The position numbers were made by a program, and so were the translations under genes. From DATLED01 sp963750255 (GTDB lineage Bacteria > Actinomycetota > Acidimicrobiia > Acidimicrobiales > CADCTF01), in contig CAVVPZ010000006.1 in the NCBI GenBank assembly GCA_963750255.1, forward strand, positions 372,001-436,000: DNA of 64,000 bases. Reading direction: 5' to 3'. Each line of letters begins with the position of its first letter. Position 1 is the first letter of the stretch. This document shows positions 18,280 through 27,699 of this stretch, in pieces. A model generated the notes under the pieces. That model saw nothing but the letters and a program-made list of their open reading frames with translations, was not told the DNA's origin and did not search any database.

Positions 18280-18942
18280 GTGACGAGCAGCCCGACGTGC
18301 CCGCCGGCCCGGTGCCGGACGACCTCCGCGACCCGATCCTTGCCGCCCTCGAGGCCGCGCTCGGCGAGGCGGTTCTCGGGTCGGAGGTGGCCAAAGGCGA
18401 CCTCACGGTGCGGGTGGCCACCGGCGAGTGGCGGCGCGACCGTCCAGTGGTGCAAAGACCACGGCTTCACGTATTTCTGCTTCCTCTCGGGGATCGACTG
18501 GATGCCCAGCCCCGACGCCGAGGGTCGCTACGAGAACACCTTCGTCCCGACCGACGCCGAGGCCGAGGTCGACCAGCCCGAACGCCAGAGCGGTGTGGCC
18601 GGCGGCGACACCCGTTTCCAGGTTCTGTGCCGGCTCTTCGATGTCGACAGCAAGGTCGGGATCAACCTGAAGGCCGACCTCGACGACTCGACCCCCTCGG
18701 TCGAGTCGGTCACGGGTGTCTTCCGCGGTGCCGACTGGCACGAGCGTGAAGCCTGGGAGATGTTCGGCTTCGACTTCGTCGGCCACCCCGGGCTCCGCCA
18801 CTTGTATCTGCCCTCCGAGTTCGAGGGATTCCCGCTCCGGAAGGACTTCCCGCTGCTCGCCCGCGTGGTCAAGCCGTGGCCGGGACTCGTGGACAAAGAG
18901 CCCGTCCCCGGCGAGGACGAAGAAGAGGAGGCGACGGCGTGA
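18276..18942 (+). CDS. nuoC: NADH-quinone oxidoreductase subunit C (one frameshift)
   Basis: The 30-kDa peripheral-arm subunit of about 221 residues. The ATG overlaps the nuoB stop (ATGA). One extra base at about 18432-18433 breaks the frame: the N-terminal part reads to VRVATGEW and the rest resumes at ATVQWCKDHGFTYFCFLSG. The rest is a canonical NuoC, with the signature WHEREAWEMFGFDFVGHPGLRHLYLP split here only by my quoting limits (key part EREAWEMFG and GHPGLR), then FPLRKDFPL. The C-terminus is acidic. As a single subunit of an otherwise intact operon, the shift is most likely a sequencing error. The stop overlaps nuoD as GTGA. Confidence 0.9.
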
Positions 18943-20111
18943 CGATCACCGACCACCAACAGCAGGCCTATATCGCCGGCCAGGCCGCCGACGCCCGGAT
19001 CCGCTTCGAGCTCGAGACCGAGGGCATGACCCTCAACATCGGCCCTCAGCACCCGGCCACCCACGGCACCCTGCGCATCGTGGTCCGCCTCGACGGCGAG
19101 CAGGTCGTCTGGGCCGATCCGGTCTGTGGCTACATGCATCGCGGCTACGAGAAGCTGGCCGAGGTCCGCAAGTACCAGCAGGTCACGACCCTGGTCAACC
19201 GCATCGACTGGTTGGGATCGTTCTGCAACGAGGTGCCGTTCATCCTCGCGGCAGAGAAGCTCTACGAGGTCGAGGCGCCGCCCCGTGCCCAGTGGATCCG
19301 CACGATCCTCTTCGAGTTGGGTCGCATCGCCAACATCGCGTTGTTCCTCGGCGACATGGGAGTCCAACTCGGCGCCATCACCCCCGTCTTCTTCGCGTTC
19401 CGAGACCGCGAGCACGTCCTCAACCTGATCGAGGGCGCCACCGGCGGCCGGTTCCACCCCAACTACGACCGAGTCGGCGGCCTGAAGGAAGACCTGCCCA
19501 AGGGCTGGGTCGAAGAGTGCCGGTCGGCGATGGACAGCCTCCGGACGTTCTGCGACGAGATGGAGACGCTGCTCCTCGGCAACGAGATCTTCGCCGAGCG
19601 GTGCCGCGGCATCGGCGTCATTCCCCGCCAGATCGCGCTCGACTACGGACTTTCTGGAGCCAATGCCCGGGCCAGCGGTATCGACTGGGACATTCGTCGC
19701 GACGCGCCGAGTCCGCTGGCGTGGAACGAGGTCGACTGGAAGGTCTGGACCCATCCCGACGGCGACTCCTACGCTCGCTACTGGGTCCGCCTGCAGGAGA
19801 CCCGGGAGGCGACCAAGATCGTCGACCAACTGCTCGACGGTCTGCCCTCGGGCCCGGTGATGGCCAAGATGCCGGCCCGCCTCCGCGTGCCCCGCGGCGA
19901 AGCGTGGATCAGCACCGAGAACCCCCTTGGCGAGATGGGTTACTACGTGATCAGCGACGGCGGCCCCAGTGGTCCCTTCCGCTGCAAGATCCGGACGCCG
20001 AGCTTCAACAACATCTCGATCGTGCCCTGGTTGCTGCGCGGCGTCTACGTGCCCGACGTGATCACGATCCTGGCCAGCCTCTACTTCATCCTGGGGGACA
20101 TCGACCGGTGA
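18939..20111 (+). CDS. nuoD: NADH-quinone oxidoreductase subunit D
   Basis: A 390-residue 49-kDa subunit, related to the large subunit of NiFe hydrogenases, forming the quinone pocket with NuoB. Motifs: LNIGPQHPATHGTLR (the conserved His of the quinone site), HRGYEKLAE and the C-terminal GDIDR. GTG 18939 is chosen: AGGAGG lies eight bases upstream and it overlaps the nuoC stop. The next gene, nuoH, starts at its stop codon, which leaves no space for nuoE, nuoF and nuoG, the usual next genes. Confidence 0.96.
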   Translation: MTITDHQQQAYIAGQAADARIRFELETEGMTLNIGPQHPATHGTLRIVVRLDGEQVVWADPVCGYMHRGYEKLAEVRKYQQVTTLVNRIDWLGSFCNEVPFILAAEKLYEVEAPPRAQWIRTILFELGRIANIALFLGDMGVQLGAITPVFFAFRDREHVLNLIEGATGGRFHPNYDRVGGLKEDLPKGWVEECRSAMDSLRTFCDEMETLLLGNEIFAERCRGIGVIPRQIALDYGLSGANARASGIDWDIRRDAPSPLAWNEVDWKVWTHPDGDSYARYWVRLQETREATKIVDQLLDGLPSGPVMAKMPARLRVPRGEAWISTENPLGEMGYYVISDGGPSGPFRCKIRTPSFNNISIVPWLLRGVYVPDVITILASLYFILGDIDR

Positions 20112-21127
20112 TCGCCCTCAGCTATCCGGTCGAGACGGCCATCAAGATGGCCGTGATGCTGGGCGTCGTCCCCGTGTCGGCCCTCGTTTTCGGCTACGTG
20201 TTCCTCTTCAAGATGATGAGCCACATGCAGAGCCGGCTCGGGCCCATGGAGGCCGGGTTCCACGGCACCCTGCAGCCCATCGCCGAAGGCATCAAGTTCC
20301 TCCAGAAGGAAGACCTGATGCCCGACAAGGCCGACCGTCGGATCTTCGGGATGGCGCCGATCGTGGTCGTCCTCTCGACGTTCCTGGTCTTCGCCGTCAT
20401 CCCGGCTGGACCCAGCCTCGTCGTCGCCGACCTCGATGTCGGCATCTTCTACGCCATGGCCGTCGGATCGATCGGCGTGCTCGGCGTCCTGATGGCCGGC
20501 TGGGGCTCGGCCAACAAGTACTCCCTGCTCGGAGCGCTCCGGGCCGCGGGCCAGCTCATCGCCTACGAATTGCCGCTCGTCCTCGCCGTCGTCGGCGTCG
20601 TGATCCAGGCCGGCACCATGAGTCTTCCCGGCATCGTCGAAGCCCAGGCCAAGGGGGAGATCTTCGGGTTCGGAGGTTTCGGCAACCCGTTCATCCTCAC
20701 CCAGTTCATCGGCTTCGCCCTGTTCATGATCGCGGCGCAGGCCGAGTTGACCCAGGCGCCGTTCGACATGCCGATCGCCGAGTCGGAGCTCGTGGCTGGC
20801 TACATGACCGAATACAGCGGCTTCCGGTTCCTCTTCTTCTTCATCGCCGAGTTCGCCACTGCCTTCGCGCTCTCGGCCATCGCCGCCACCCTCTTCTTGG
20901 GAGGATGGTTCCTGCCCGGCATGGGGACCGACGGCGGTACCGGCAACTTCCTCGGGCCGCTCGTGCTCGGCGGCAAGGTCATGCTCGTGGCCTTCTTCAT
21001 CTTCTGGTTCCGCTTCTCGTATCCCCGCCTCCGCGAGGATCAGTTGCAGACGTTCGCGTGGAAGTACCTCATCCCGATCTCGTTGGTGAACATCACCGCG
21101 ACCGCAGTGCTGAAGGTGGTGTTCTAA
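20108..21127 (+). CDS. nuoH: NADH-quinone oxidoreductase subunit H
   Basis: A 339-residue membrane subunit linking the quinone pocket to the proton-pumping arm. It has eight or so helices, the loop RLGPMEAGFHGTLQPIAEG with conserved Arg and Gly residues, and QAPFDMPIAESELVAGYM followed by TEYSGFRF, the acidic loop typical of NuoH. GTG 20108 overlaps the nuoD stop as GTGA, so translation is coupled. Length is slightly short of the E. coli protein but complete. Confidence 0.96.
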   Translation: MIALSYPVETAIKMAVMLGVVPVSALVFGYVFLFKMMSHMQSRLGPMEAGFHGTLQPIAEGIKFLQKEDLMPDKADRRIFGMAPIVVVLSTFLVFAVIPAGPSLVVADLDVGIFYAMAVGSIGVLGVLMAGWGSANKYSLLGALRAAGQLIAYELPLVLAVVGVVIQAGTMSLPGIVEAQAKGEIFGFGGFGNPFILTQFIGFALFMIAAQAELTQAPFDMPIAESELVAGYMTEYSGFRFLFFFIAEFATAFALSAIAATLFLGGWFLPGMGTDGGTGNFLGPLVLGGKVMLVAFFIFWFRFSYPRLREDQLQTFAWKYLIPISLVNITATAVLKVVF

Positions 21128-21643
21128 GTGGCCAAGCCGCAGATCCCCGGCCTGATCAAGGGCCTCGGCGTCACGCTGGGCACGATGCTGCGTCCGGCCG
21201 TCACCGTGCAGTATCCGCACGTCAAGGAAGCGCCGCCCGTCCGGGCCCGAGGGGTCATCGCCCTCCTCGAGGACAACTGCACCGTCTGCATGCTGTGCGC
21301 CCGCGAGTGCCCCGACTGGTGCATCTACATCGAGGGCCACAACGACAAGGCGCCGCCGAGGCGGGAGGGCGGCAAGCCCCGCACCGTCAATGTGCTCGAC
21401 CGCTTCGACATCGACTACTCGCTGTGCATGTACTGCGGCATCTGCGTCGAGGTCTGCCCGTTCGACGCCCTCTTTTGGAGCCCGGAGTACGAGTACTCCG
21501 AGATCAGCATCGCCGACCTCCTGCACGACAAGCGACGCCTGGGCGAGTGGATGGACACCGTCCCCGAGCCCCCCGCCCTCGAGGCCGGGTCCCAGGGCAA
21601 GCTCAAGAAGGGGCCCGCCGAGGCGCGGGCCAAGAACAAGTAG
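21128..21643 (+). CDS. nuoI: NADH-quinone oxidoreductase subunit I
   Basis: A 171-residue ferredoxin-like subunit carrying clusters N6a and N6b. Two full [4Fe-4S] motifs are visible: CTVCMLCARECP and CMYCGICVEVCP. In a complex without NuoE/F/G this would be the likely electron entry point, for example from ferredoxin (inference from other 11-subunit complexes). GTG start directly after the nuoH stop. A basic Lys/Ala-rich C-terminal tail follows the fold. Confidence 0.96.
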   Translation: MAKPQIPGLIKGLGVTLGTMLRPAVTVQYPHVKEAPPVRARGVIALLEDNCTVCMLCARECPDWCIYIEGHNDKAPPRREGGKPRTVNVLDRFDIDYSLCMYCGICVEVCPFDALFWSPEYEYSEISIADLLHDKRRLGEWMDTVPEPPALEAGSQGKLKKGPAEARAKNK

Positions 21644-21645
21644 CC

Positions 21646-22137
21646 ATGGTCGCCCAGAACATCGCCTTCGGCGTCCTCGCGCTCGTGATGGCCATCTCGG
21701 CCATTCGGGTGGTGACGGCCAAGAACGTCGTCCACGCTGCGCTCTACCTCGTGCTGGTGCTCGCCGGCGTGGCCGGCATCTTCATCTTGTTGGCCGCCGA
21801 GTTCCTCGCCATCGTCCAAGTGCTCGTCTACATCGGTGCCATCGTCGTGCTGTTCCTGTTCGGCATCATGCTCACCCGAGCGCCGATCGGGAACTCCTCC
21901 GAACTCGACAACGACCAGCGCTGGGTCGGTCTCTTGGTGAGCGTCGGGCTCTTCGCGCTTCTGGCCACGATCCTCCTCGACGGTTTCGGTGACGTGAAGC
22001 TCCAAGACCAGGGCGTGGCCCGCACCGACGCCGTCGGCCTCGCCATCTTCCAGACCTACGTGATCCCGTTCGAGGTCATCTCCGTGCTCCTGCTGGCCGC
22101 CCTCGTCGGGGCCGTCGTGATCGCCCGAAGGGATTAG
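21646..22137 (+). CDS. nuoJ: NADH-quinone oxidoreductase subunit J
   Basis: A 163-residue membrane subunit with five predicted helices. The segment FLAIVQVLVYIGAIVVLFLFGIM includes the pi-bulge helix 3 of NuoJ that takes part in coupling (key residues Tyr and Gly within VYIGAIVVL). The ATG is two bases after the nuoI stop. Length is normal for the actinobacterial protein without a long tail. Confidence 0.95.
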   Translation: MVAQNIAFGVLALVMAISAIRVVTAKNVVHAALYLVLVLAGVAGIFILLAAEFLAIVQVLVYIGAIVVLFLFGIMLTRAPIGNSSELDNDQRWVGLLVSVGLFALLATILLDGFGDVKLQDQGVARTDAVGLAIFQTYVIPFEVISVLLLAALVGAVVIARRD

Positions 22138-22142
22138 CGGCC

Positions 22143-22451
22143 GTGTACCTCATGCAGTTCCTCCTCCTGGCCGCGTTCCTCTTCTGCGTCGGCGTCTATG
22201 GCGTGCTGGCGCGCAAGAACGCCGTGTTGGTGCTCATGTCGGTCGAGCTGATCCTCAACTCTGTCAACATCAACCTGATCGCGCTGGGCGTCTACCGGGG
22301 CGCCGAAGAGGCCGTCATCGGCCAGGTCTTCGCCCTCTTCACCGTGGCCGTCGCCGCGGCCGAGGTCGGAATCGGCCTGGCCATCGTCCTGCTCATCTAC
22401 CGCAACCGCGCCGACATCGACCTCACCCAGGTCGACCTGATGAAGGGCTGA
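22143..22451 (+). CDS. nuoK: NADH-quinone oxidoreductase subunit K
   Basis: A 102-residue membrane subunit with three helices, homologous to MrpC. The two conserved membrane glutamates used in proton transfer are present, in LMSVELILNSVNIN and TVAVAAAEVGIGLAI. GTG start five bases after nuoJ. It is followed by nuoL after 11 bases. Confidence 0.96.
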   Translation: MYLMQFLLLAAFLFCVGVYGVLARKNAVLVLMSVELILNSVNINLIALGVYRGAEEAVIGQVFALFTVAVAAAEVGIGLAIVLLIYRNRADIDLTQVDLMKG

Positions 22452-22462
22452 TCGGCCACCAC

Positions 22463-24604
22463 ATGCTCGAGAACATCTGGCTCATCCCCGCCGTCACGGC
22501 GTCGTCGTTCTTCCTGATCATCTTCTTCGGGAAGCGCGAGCCCAACAAGGGCGCGACGATCGGCATCGCCGCACTCGCCCTGGCCTTCGCCTTCTCGACG
22601 ATCTCCGTCGTGTCGTGGATCTCGCGCCCGGCCGACTTCGAAGTCGCGCCGGCTCACGCCATCGAGTCGGCCGGCGCCACCGTCGACTCCGGATCGCACG
22701 CAGACGACACCCACGCCGCCGACAGCCACGCCGTTGACGAGCACGCCGTTGACGAGGCGTCGTCCGAGGGCGCCCATCACGCCGAGCCCATCCGCCACCC
22801 GGTCACCCGGAGCTGGGAGTGGTTCAACAACGGCCAGATCAAGGTCGAGGCGGGCACGACGGCTGACGGTCTGGCCATCGCGTTGTGCTTCGTGGTCAGC
22901 CTCATCTCGCTGCTCGTACACATCTTCTCCTTCAGTTACATGCACGGCGACGAGCGCTTCACCCACTACTACGCCGCGCTCAGCCTGTTCACCACCGGCA
23001 TGTTCGTGCTCATCACCTCGTCGAACACGCTCCAGGCGCTGTTCGGCTGGGAGCTGATGGGGCTGTGTTCGTTCATGCTCATCGGCCATTGGTGGGACCG
23101 CGACGGCAACAAGAACTCCAACGCCGCGCTCAAGGCCTTCTTCACCACCCGAACCGGTGACGTCGGCCTCCTGGTCGGCATCTCGATCCTCTTCTTCGCC
23201 GCCGGCGAGACGTTCAACATCCAGAAGATCAACGACGCCGCCCTCAACGGGTCGATCAGCCACGGGGTGCTGCTGGCGGCTGCGTGCGCCCTGCTCGTCG
23301 CCGTGATCGGCAAGAGCGCCCAGTTCCCCCTCCACACGTGGCTGCCCGACGCCATGGCCGGGCCGACCCCTGTGTCAGCGCTGATCCATGCGGCCACGAT
23401 GGTCGTCGCCGGCGTCTACCTCGTCGCCCGGCTCTACGGGGTCTTCTGGGTCGCCTTCGACATCCCCGGTGGGGGCATCAACCCGCTGGCCGCAGTCGGC
23501 GGCATAACCGTGATCATCGCTGCCGCCCTGGCGTTCGTGCAGCGCGACATCAAGAAGGTGCTGGCCTACTCCACCGTCAGCCAGCTGGGCTACATGGTCA
23601 TGGCGCTCGGCGTCGGTGCGTGGACGGCGGCCGTCTTCCACCTCTTCACCCACGCCTTCTTCAAGGCCTGCCTCTTCTTGGGCGCAGGCTCGATCAGCCA
23701 CTCGGGCTCGCACCACTCCTTCGACATGATCGACGACATGGGCGGGCTCAAGGACAAGATGCCGTGGACGTTCCGGACGTTCGGGATCGCCACGCTCGCC
23801 TTGGCCGGCGTGCCGCCGCTGGCCGGGTTCTGGTCCAAGGACGAGATCCTCCTCGGCGCGGGTGAGAACGGCTACCAGCTCTTCTTGATCGTCGGCCTCG
23901 TGGGCGCGTTCATGACTGCGGCCTACATGACCCGGTGCGTCTACCTCACGTTCTTCGGCGAGCCGCGCGGCGCTGCCGCGCACCATCACCCCCACGAGTC
24001 CCCGCCGCTCATCGTCGTGCCGCTCATGATCCTGGCGGTGTTCTCCCTGTTCGCCGGACTGCTCAACGCCCCCGGCATCGAGCTCTTCGGCAAGTGGACC
24101 GAGAATCAGACCGTGCTGGGTGCCGGCGTCGAGCACCACCAGTTCGCGCTGGCCACGGCGGCGTTGTCGGTGGCCATCGGACTCGGCGGTATCGCGACGG
24201 CGTTCCTGTACTACTGGCGCGGGCTGCGGTTCCCCATCACCTCCGAGGGTGCCGGCAAGCCGATCTACAAGCTTCTCTCCAACAAGTACTACCTCGACGA
24301 CCTCTACGAAGGCGTCGTGGTCAAGGGGATCCGCGAACCCCTCTCGCAAGGTGCGTACTGGGTCAACCAGCACATCATCGACGGTGTCGTCAACGGCGTC
24401 GGCGTCGCCGCTCGCGGCCTGGCCCGCTTCGTCTACGAGGTCATCGACCAGAAGGGCGTCGACGGTGTCGTCAACGGCGCCGGCTTGGCCTCTGAAGGCT
24501 CAGGCAACCTCCTCCGCCACATCCAGACCGGCCGCGTACAGCAGTACGCAGCCCTCATGCTCGGTGCCGTCGGCGTGTTCGCGCTGGCTCTGGTGCTGTT
24601 GTAA
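22463..24604 (+). CDS. nuoL: NADH-quinone oxidoreductase subunit L (copy 2)
   Basis: A 713-residue antiporter-like subunit with the long lateral helix. Motifs: FGWELMGLCSFMLIGHWW (membrane Glu), SAQFPLHTWLPDAMAGPTPVSALIHAATMV, and QRDIKKVLAYSTVSQLGYM. Between helix 2 and the first periplasmic strand, about residues 62-110, it carries an unusual His/Asp/Glu/Ala insertion (SHADDTHAADSHAVDEHAVD), and a second His run (AAAHHHPHES) follows later. The C-terminus repeats IIDGVVNGVG and GVDGVVNGAG before the last helix. It is clearly divergent from copy 1 but shares the same C-terminal pattern. Confidence 0.95.
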   Translation: MLENIWLIPAVTASSFFLIIFFGKREPNKGATIGIAALALAFAFSTISVVSWISRPADFEVAPAHAIESAGATVDSGSHADDTHAADSHAVDEHAVDEASSEGAHHAEPIRHPVTRSWEWFNNGQIKVEAGTTADGLAIALCFVVSLISLLVHIFSFSYMHGDERFTHYYAALSLFTTGMFVLITSSNTLQALFGWELMGLCSFMLIGHWWDRDGNKNSNAALKAFFTTRTGDVGLLVGISILFFAAGETFNIQKINDAALNGSISHGVLLAAACALLVAVIGKSAQFPLHTWLPDAMAGPTPVSALIHAATMVVAGVYLVARLYGVFWVAFDIPGGGINPLAAVGGITVIIAAALAFVQRDIKKVLAYSTVSQLGYMVMALGVGAWTAAVFHLFTHAFFKACLFLGAGSISHSGSHHSFDMIDDMGGLKDKMPWTFRTFGIATLALAGVPPLAGFWSKDEILLGAGENGYQLFLIVGLVGAFMTAAYMTRCVYLTFFGEPRGAAAHHHPHESPPLIVVPLMILAVFSLFAGLLNAPGIELFGKWTENQTVLGAGVEHHQFALATAALSVAIGLGGIATAFLYYWRGLRFPITSEGAGKPIYKLLSNKYYLDDLYEGVVVKGIREPLSQGAYWVNQHIIDGVVNGVGVAARGLARFVYEVIDQKGVDGVVNGAGLASEGSGNLLRHIQTGRVQQYAALMLGAVGVFALALVLL

Positions 24605-24621
24605 GGGAGCAGATCCAAACC

Positions 24622-26148
24622 ATGAACTTCGACGAGCTGGCACTCACCCTGGCGGTCTTTCTGCCGTTGGTGGGCGTCGCCATCATCGGGCTGATCCCGA
24701 GGGCCAACGAGGAGGCACACAAGCTGGTGGCCCTCGTCACCAGCCTCGTGACCCTCGGGGTCGGTGTCGGCATCCTCACCCGGTTCGACTTCGACAACAC
24801 GAAGCTGGCCCAACTCGAGGTCAACCACGGCTGGATCGATGTCATCAACAGCCGCTACCACATCTTCATCGACGGGATCTCGCTGCCGCTGTTGATCCTC
24901 TCGATGTTCATCACGGTGCTCTGCATCATCTACTCGTGGGACCACTTCCCTGAGCCGCACAACCCCAAGGCGTTCCTCATCCTGATGCTCGTCCTCGAGA
25001 CGGGGATGAACGGCACCTTCGTGGCTCAGGACCTGATCCTGTTCTTCGTGTTCTTCGAACTGGTCCTGTTGCCGATGTACTTCATGATCGGCGTCTGGGG
25101 CGGCGCCAACCGGCAGTACGCGTCGATCAAGTTCTTCCTTTACACGCTCTTCGGGTCGGCGCTCATGATCCTGAGCTTCCTCGCCCTCTACTTCCTCGGC
25201 GGCAACACCTTCGACATCCCCCAGTTGGTGGCCAACGGCGCCAGCATCGCCAAGGACACCCAGATCCTGATCTTCGCCGGGTTGTTCATGGGCTTCGCCA
25301 TCAAGGTGCCGATGTTCCCGTTCCACACCTGGTTGCCCGACGCCCACACCGAGGCCCCAACCGTCGGCTCGGTCATCCTCGCTGCAGTCCTCCTGAAACT
25401 CGGCACGTACGGCTTCATCCGTATCGCCCTGCCGATCCTCCCCGACGCCGCCGTCAAGTGGGCTCCGTGGATCGGTGGCCTCGCCGTGGTCGGCATCATC
25501 TACGGCGCGCTGGGCTGCCTGGCCCAGAAAGACCTCAAACGGCTCATCGCCTTCTCGTCGGTGGCCCACATGGGCTTCGTCATGCTCGGCATCGCCACCC
25601 TCACCGACTACGGCATCAACGCCGCCGTCTTCGGCATGGTCGCCCACGGCCTGATCACGGGCATGTTGTTCTTCCTCGCCGGGTCGATCGGTGAACGGTT
25701 CGGCACCCGTGACCTCGCCCGTCTCGGCGGTTTGCTCAAGCAGGCACCCCACCTCGGTTGGATCCTCGGCTTCTGCGTGTTCGCCTCGCTGGGCTTGCCT
25801 GGTCTCGCCGGCTTCTGGGGTGAGTTCCCGGCCATCTTGTCGGCGTACCAGCCCGCGCCCGGCTTGCCTGTCGGAGTGTTCCGGGCCTACATGGTCATCG
25901 CCTCGGTCGGCACCGTTCTCGCCGCCGGATACCTGCTCTGGATGTTCCAGCGGACGGCCTTCGGCCTGCCCAAGCCCGAGTTCGAACACGCGCACATCCA
26001 CGACGTGCACGGACCCGAGTGGCTGGCCTGGACCCCGCTGCTGGTATTGATCCTCCTGCTCGGTATCTTCCCCGGCCTGCTCTTCCAGGTCACCGACGGC
26101 GCCGTGCAGTCGGTGACGTCGGCCTTCGCCCACGTGGTCGGGAGCTAG
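24622..26148 (+). CDS. nuoM: NADH-quinone oxidoreductase subunit M (copy 2)
   Basis: A 508-residue antiporter-like subunit. Marks: HIFIDGISLPLLILSMF, FFELVLLPMYFMIGVWGG with the membrane glutamate, FPFHTWLPDAHTEAPTVGSV and QKDLKRLIAFSSVAHMGF. Copy 1 shares these motifs but differs over most of its length. A good ribosome-binding site (GGGAG) lies before the ATG. The C-terminus has a His-containing loop (EFEHAHIHDVHG), which copy 1 lacks. Confidence 0.96.
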   Translation: MNFDELALTLAVFLPLVGVAIIGLIPRANEEAHKLVALVTSLVTLGVGVGILTRFDFDNTKLAQLEVNHGWIDVINSRYHIFIDGISLPLLILSMFITVLCIIYSWDHFPEPHNPKAFLILMLVLETGMNGTFVAQDLILFFVFFELVLLPMYFMIGVWGGANRQYASIKFFLYTLFGSALMILSFLALYFLGGNTFDIPQLVANGASIAKDTQILIFAGLFMGFAIKVPMFPFHTWLPDAHTEAPTVGSVILAAVLLKLGTYGFIRIALPILPDAAVKWAPWIGGLAVVGIIYGALGCLAQKDLKRLIAFSSVAHMGFVMLGIATLTDYGINAAVFGMVAHGLITGMLFFLAGSIGERFGTRDLARLGGLLKQAPHLGWILGFCVFASLGLPGLAGFWGEFPAILSAYQPAPGLPVGVFRAYMVIASVGTVLAAGYLLWMFQRTAFGLPKPEFEHAHIHDVHGPEWLAWTPLLVLILLLGIFPGLLFQVTDGAVQSVTSAFAHVVGS

Positions 26149-26152
26149 CCCC

Positions 26153-27676
26153 GTGTTGGCCGCGATCCTGGCTCAGGCGGCCTCGGGCCTCGAGTTCACC
26201 GCGCCCAAACTCGACTACGCCGCGCTGGCCCCCGAGTTGGTACTCACCGCGACGCTCGTCGTCGTCCTGTTGCTCGACCTCTTCCTCGACGAGACCCAGC
26301 GCTACCTCATCCCGAGTGTCGCCGGTTTCGGGACGCTCGCCGCGCTGTTCCCGCTCGCGTATCTCGCGCTGGAGGGCGACGAGGTGCGAGAGATGTTCGG
26401 CGGAGCGTACGTCTCCGACCATTTCGCGCTCGTCCTCAAGGCGCTCTTCCTCGGGTCGGCCTACGTCGTGTTGTTGATGTCCAACCGCTACATCGAGGAG
26501 GGCGACTACTACTCGAGCGAGTACTACTTCTTGTTGCTCTCGTCGGTACTCGGCATGCTCGTGATGGCGTCGTCGCGCGACCTCATCTCGATCTTCGTGG
26601 CCCTCGAGCTTCTCTCGATTCCCGCGTACCTGCTCGCCGGATGGCGCAAGCGGGATCTCCGCAGCAACGAGGCCGCGCTCAAGTACTACTTGCTGGGCGT
26701 GCTCTCGACCGGCGTGATGCTCTACGGGATGTCGCTCATCTTCGGCGCCACCGGCACCACCGTCCTCGACGGCATCCGGACCGAACTGGCCGGGTCGAGC
26801 CCGCAACTCGAGCGGGTCGTGACTCTCGGCATCTTCTTCATCATCGTCGGCTTCGCCTTCAAGGTCTCGGCCGTCCCCTTCCACTTCTGGGCGCCCGACA
26901 CCTACGAGGGCGCTCCCACCCCCGTCACTGCCTTCCTCTCGGTCGCGTCCAAGGCGGCTGGCTTCGTCGCCCTCATGGAGTTGGTCTACGTCGGCTTCCG
27001 CGGCCAGGCCGATGTCTGGGGTCCGGTCTTCTGGGTGCTGGCCGCGCTGTCGATGACGGTCGGCAACCTCATCGCCCTCCGCCAGACCAACATCGTCCGC
27101 ATGCTGGCCTACTCCTCGGTGGCCCAGGCCGGCTACATCCTGGTCCCGTTTGCCGTCGCCGGCGACGAGTTCCGAGCTGCGGGTTCGGCCCAGACGGCAA
27201 CGATCATCTACCTGCTGATGTACTCGGCCATGAACCTCGGTGCTTTCGCCATCGTCCTGGCCGTCGCCCGCAAGACCCGCTCGGGTGAGATCTCGAGCTT
27301 CGGTGGCCTGTTCCAGTACGCCCCCGGGCTCACGGTCCTGATGACGGTCTTCCTCGCTTCGCTGGCGGGTGTCCCGCCCGCAGGTGGCTGGTTCGCCAAA
27401 CTGGCCGTGTTCCGGTCGGTGCTCGACGCCGGCACGCCTTGGGCCATCGCACTGGGCATCATCGCCGCCGTCAACTCGGTGATCGCCGCGTTCTACTACT
27501 TCAACGTGGCCCGGGAGATGTGGATCTCGCCACCCCCCGACGAGGATCGCACCCCGATCCGCGTGCCCGCCGCTCTCGGCGCCGCCCTCGGCATCACGGT
27601 CGTCGTCGTCCTCGTCGTCGGGGTCTTCCCGGGCATCTTCGCCGACCTCGGCGACATGGCCTCGCTGGTCCGGTAG
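26153..27676 (+). CDS. nuoN: NADH-quinone oxidoreductase subunit N (copy 2)
   Basis: A 507-residue antiporter-like subunit that ends the complex I membrane-arm genes. Motifs: FVALELLSIPAYLLAGWRKR (membrane Glu), AVPFHFWAPDTYEGAPTPVTAF and RQTNIVRMLAYSSVAQAGY. In the last motif the usual Lys is replaced by Asn-Ile-Val-Arg, so the charged residue is arginine. GTG 26153 lies four bases after the nuoM stop. The methyltransferase midA follows after 23 bases. Confidence 0.95.
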   Translation: MLAAILAQAASGLEFTAPKLDYAALAPELVLTATLVVVLLLDLFLDETQRYLIPSVAGFGTLAALFPLAYLALEGDEVREMFGGAYVSDHFALVLKALFLGSAYVVLLMSNRYIEEGDYYSSEYYFLLLSSVLGMLVMASSRDLISIFVALELLSIPAYLLAGWRKRDLRSNEAALKYYLLGVLSTGVMLYGMSLIFGATGTTVLDGIRTELAGSSPQLERVVTLGIFFIIVGFAFKVSAVPFHFWAPDTYEGAPTPVTAFLSVASKAAGFVALMELVYVGFRGQADVWGPVFWVLAALSMTVGNLIALRQTNIVRMLAYSSVAQAGYILVPFAVAGDEFRAAGSAQTATIIYLLMYSAMNLGAFAIVLAVARKTRSGEISSFGGLFQYAPGLTVLMTVFLASLAGVPPAGGWFAKLAVFRSVLDAGTPWAIALGIIAAVNSVIAAFYYFNVAREMWISPPPDEDRTPIRVPAALGAALGITVVVVLVVGVFPGIFADLGDMASLVR

Positions 27677-27699
27677 CCACGCCGACGCCTCCGGGGTCG

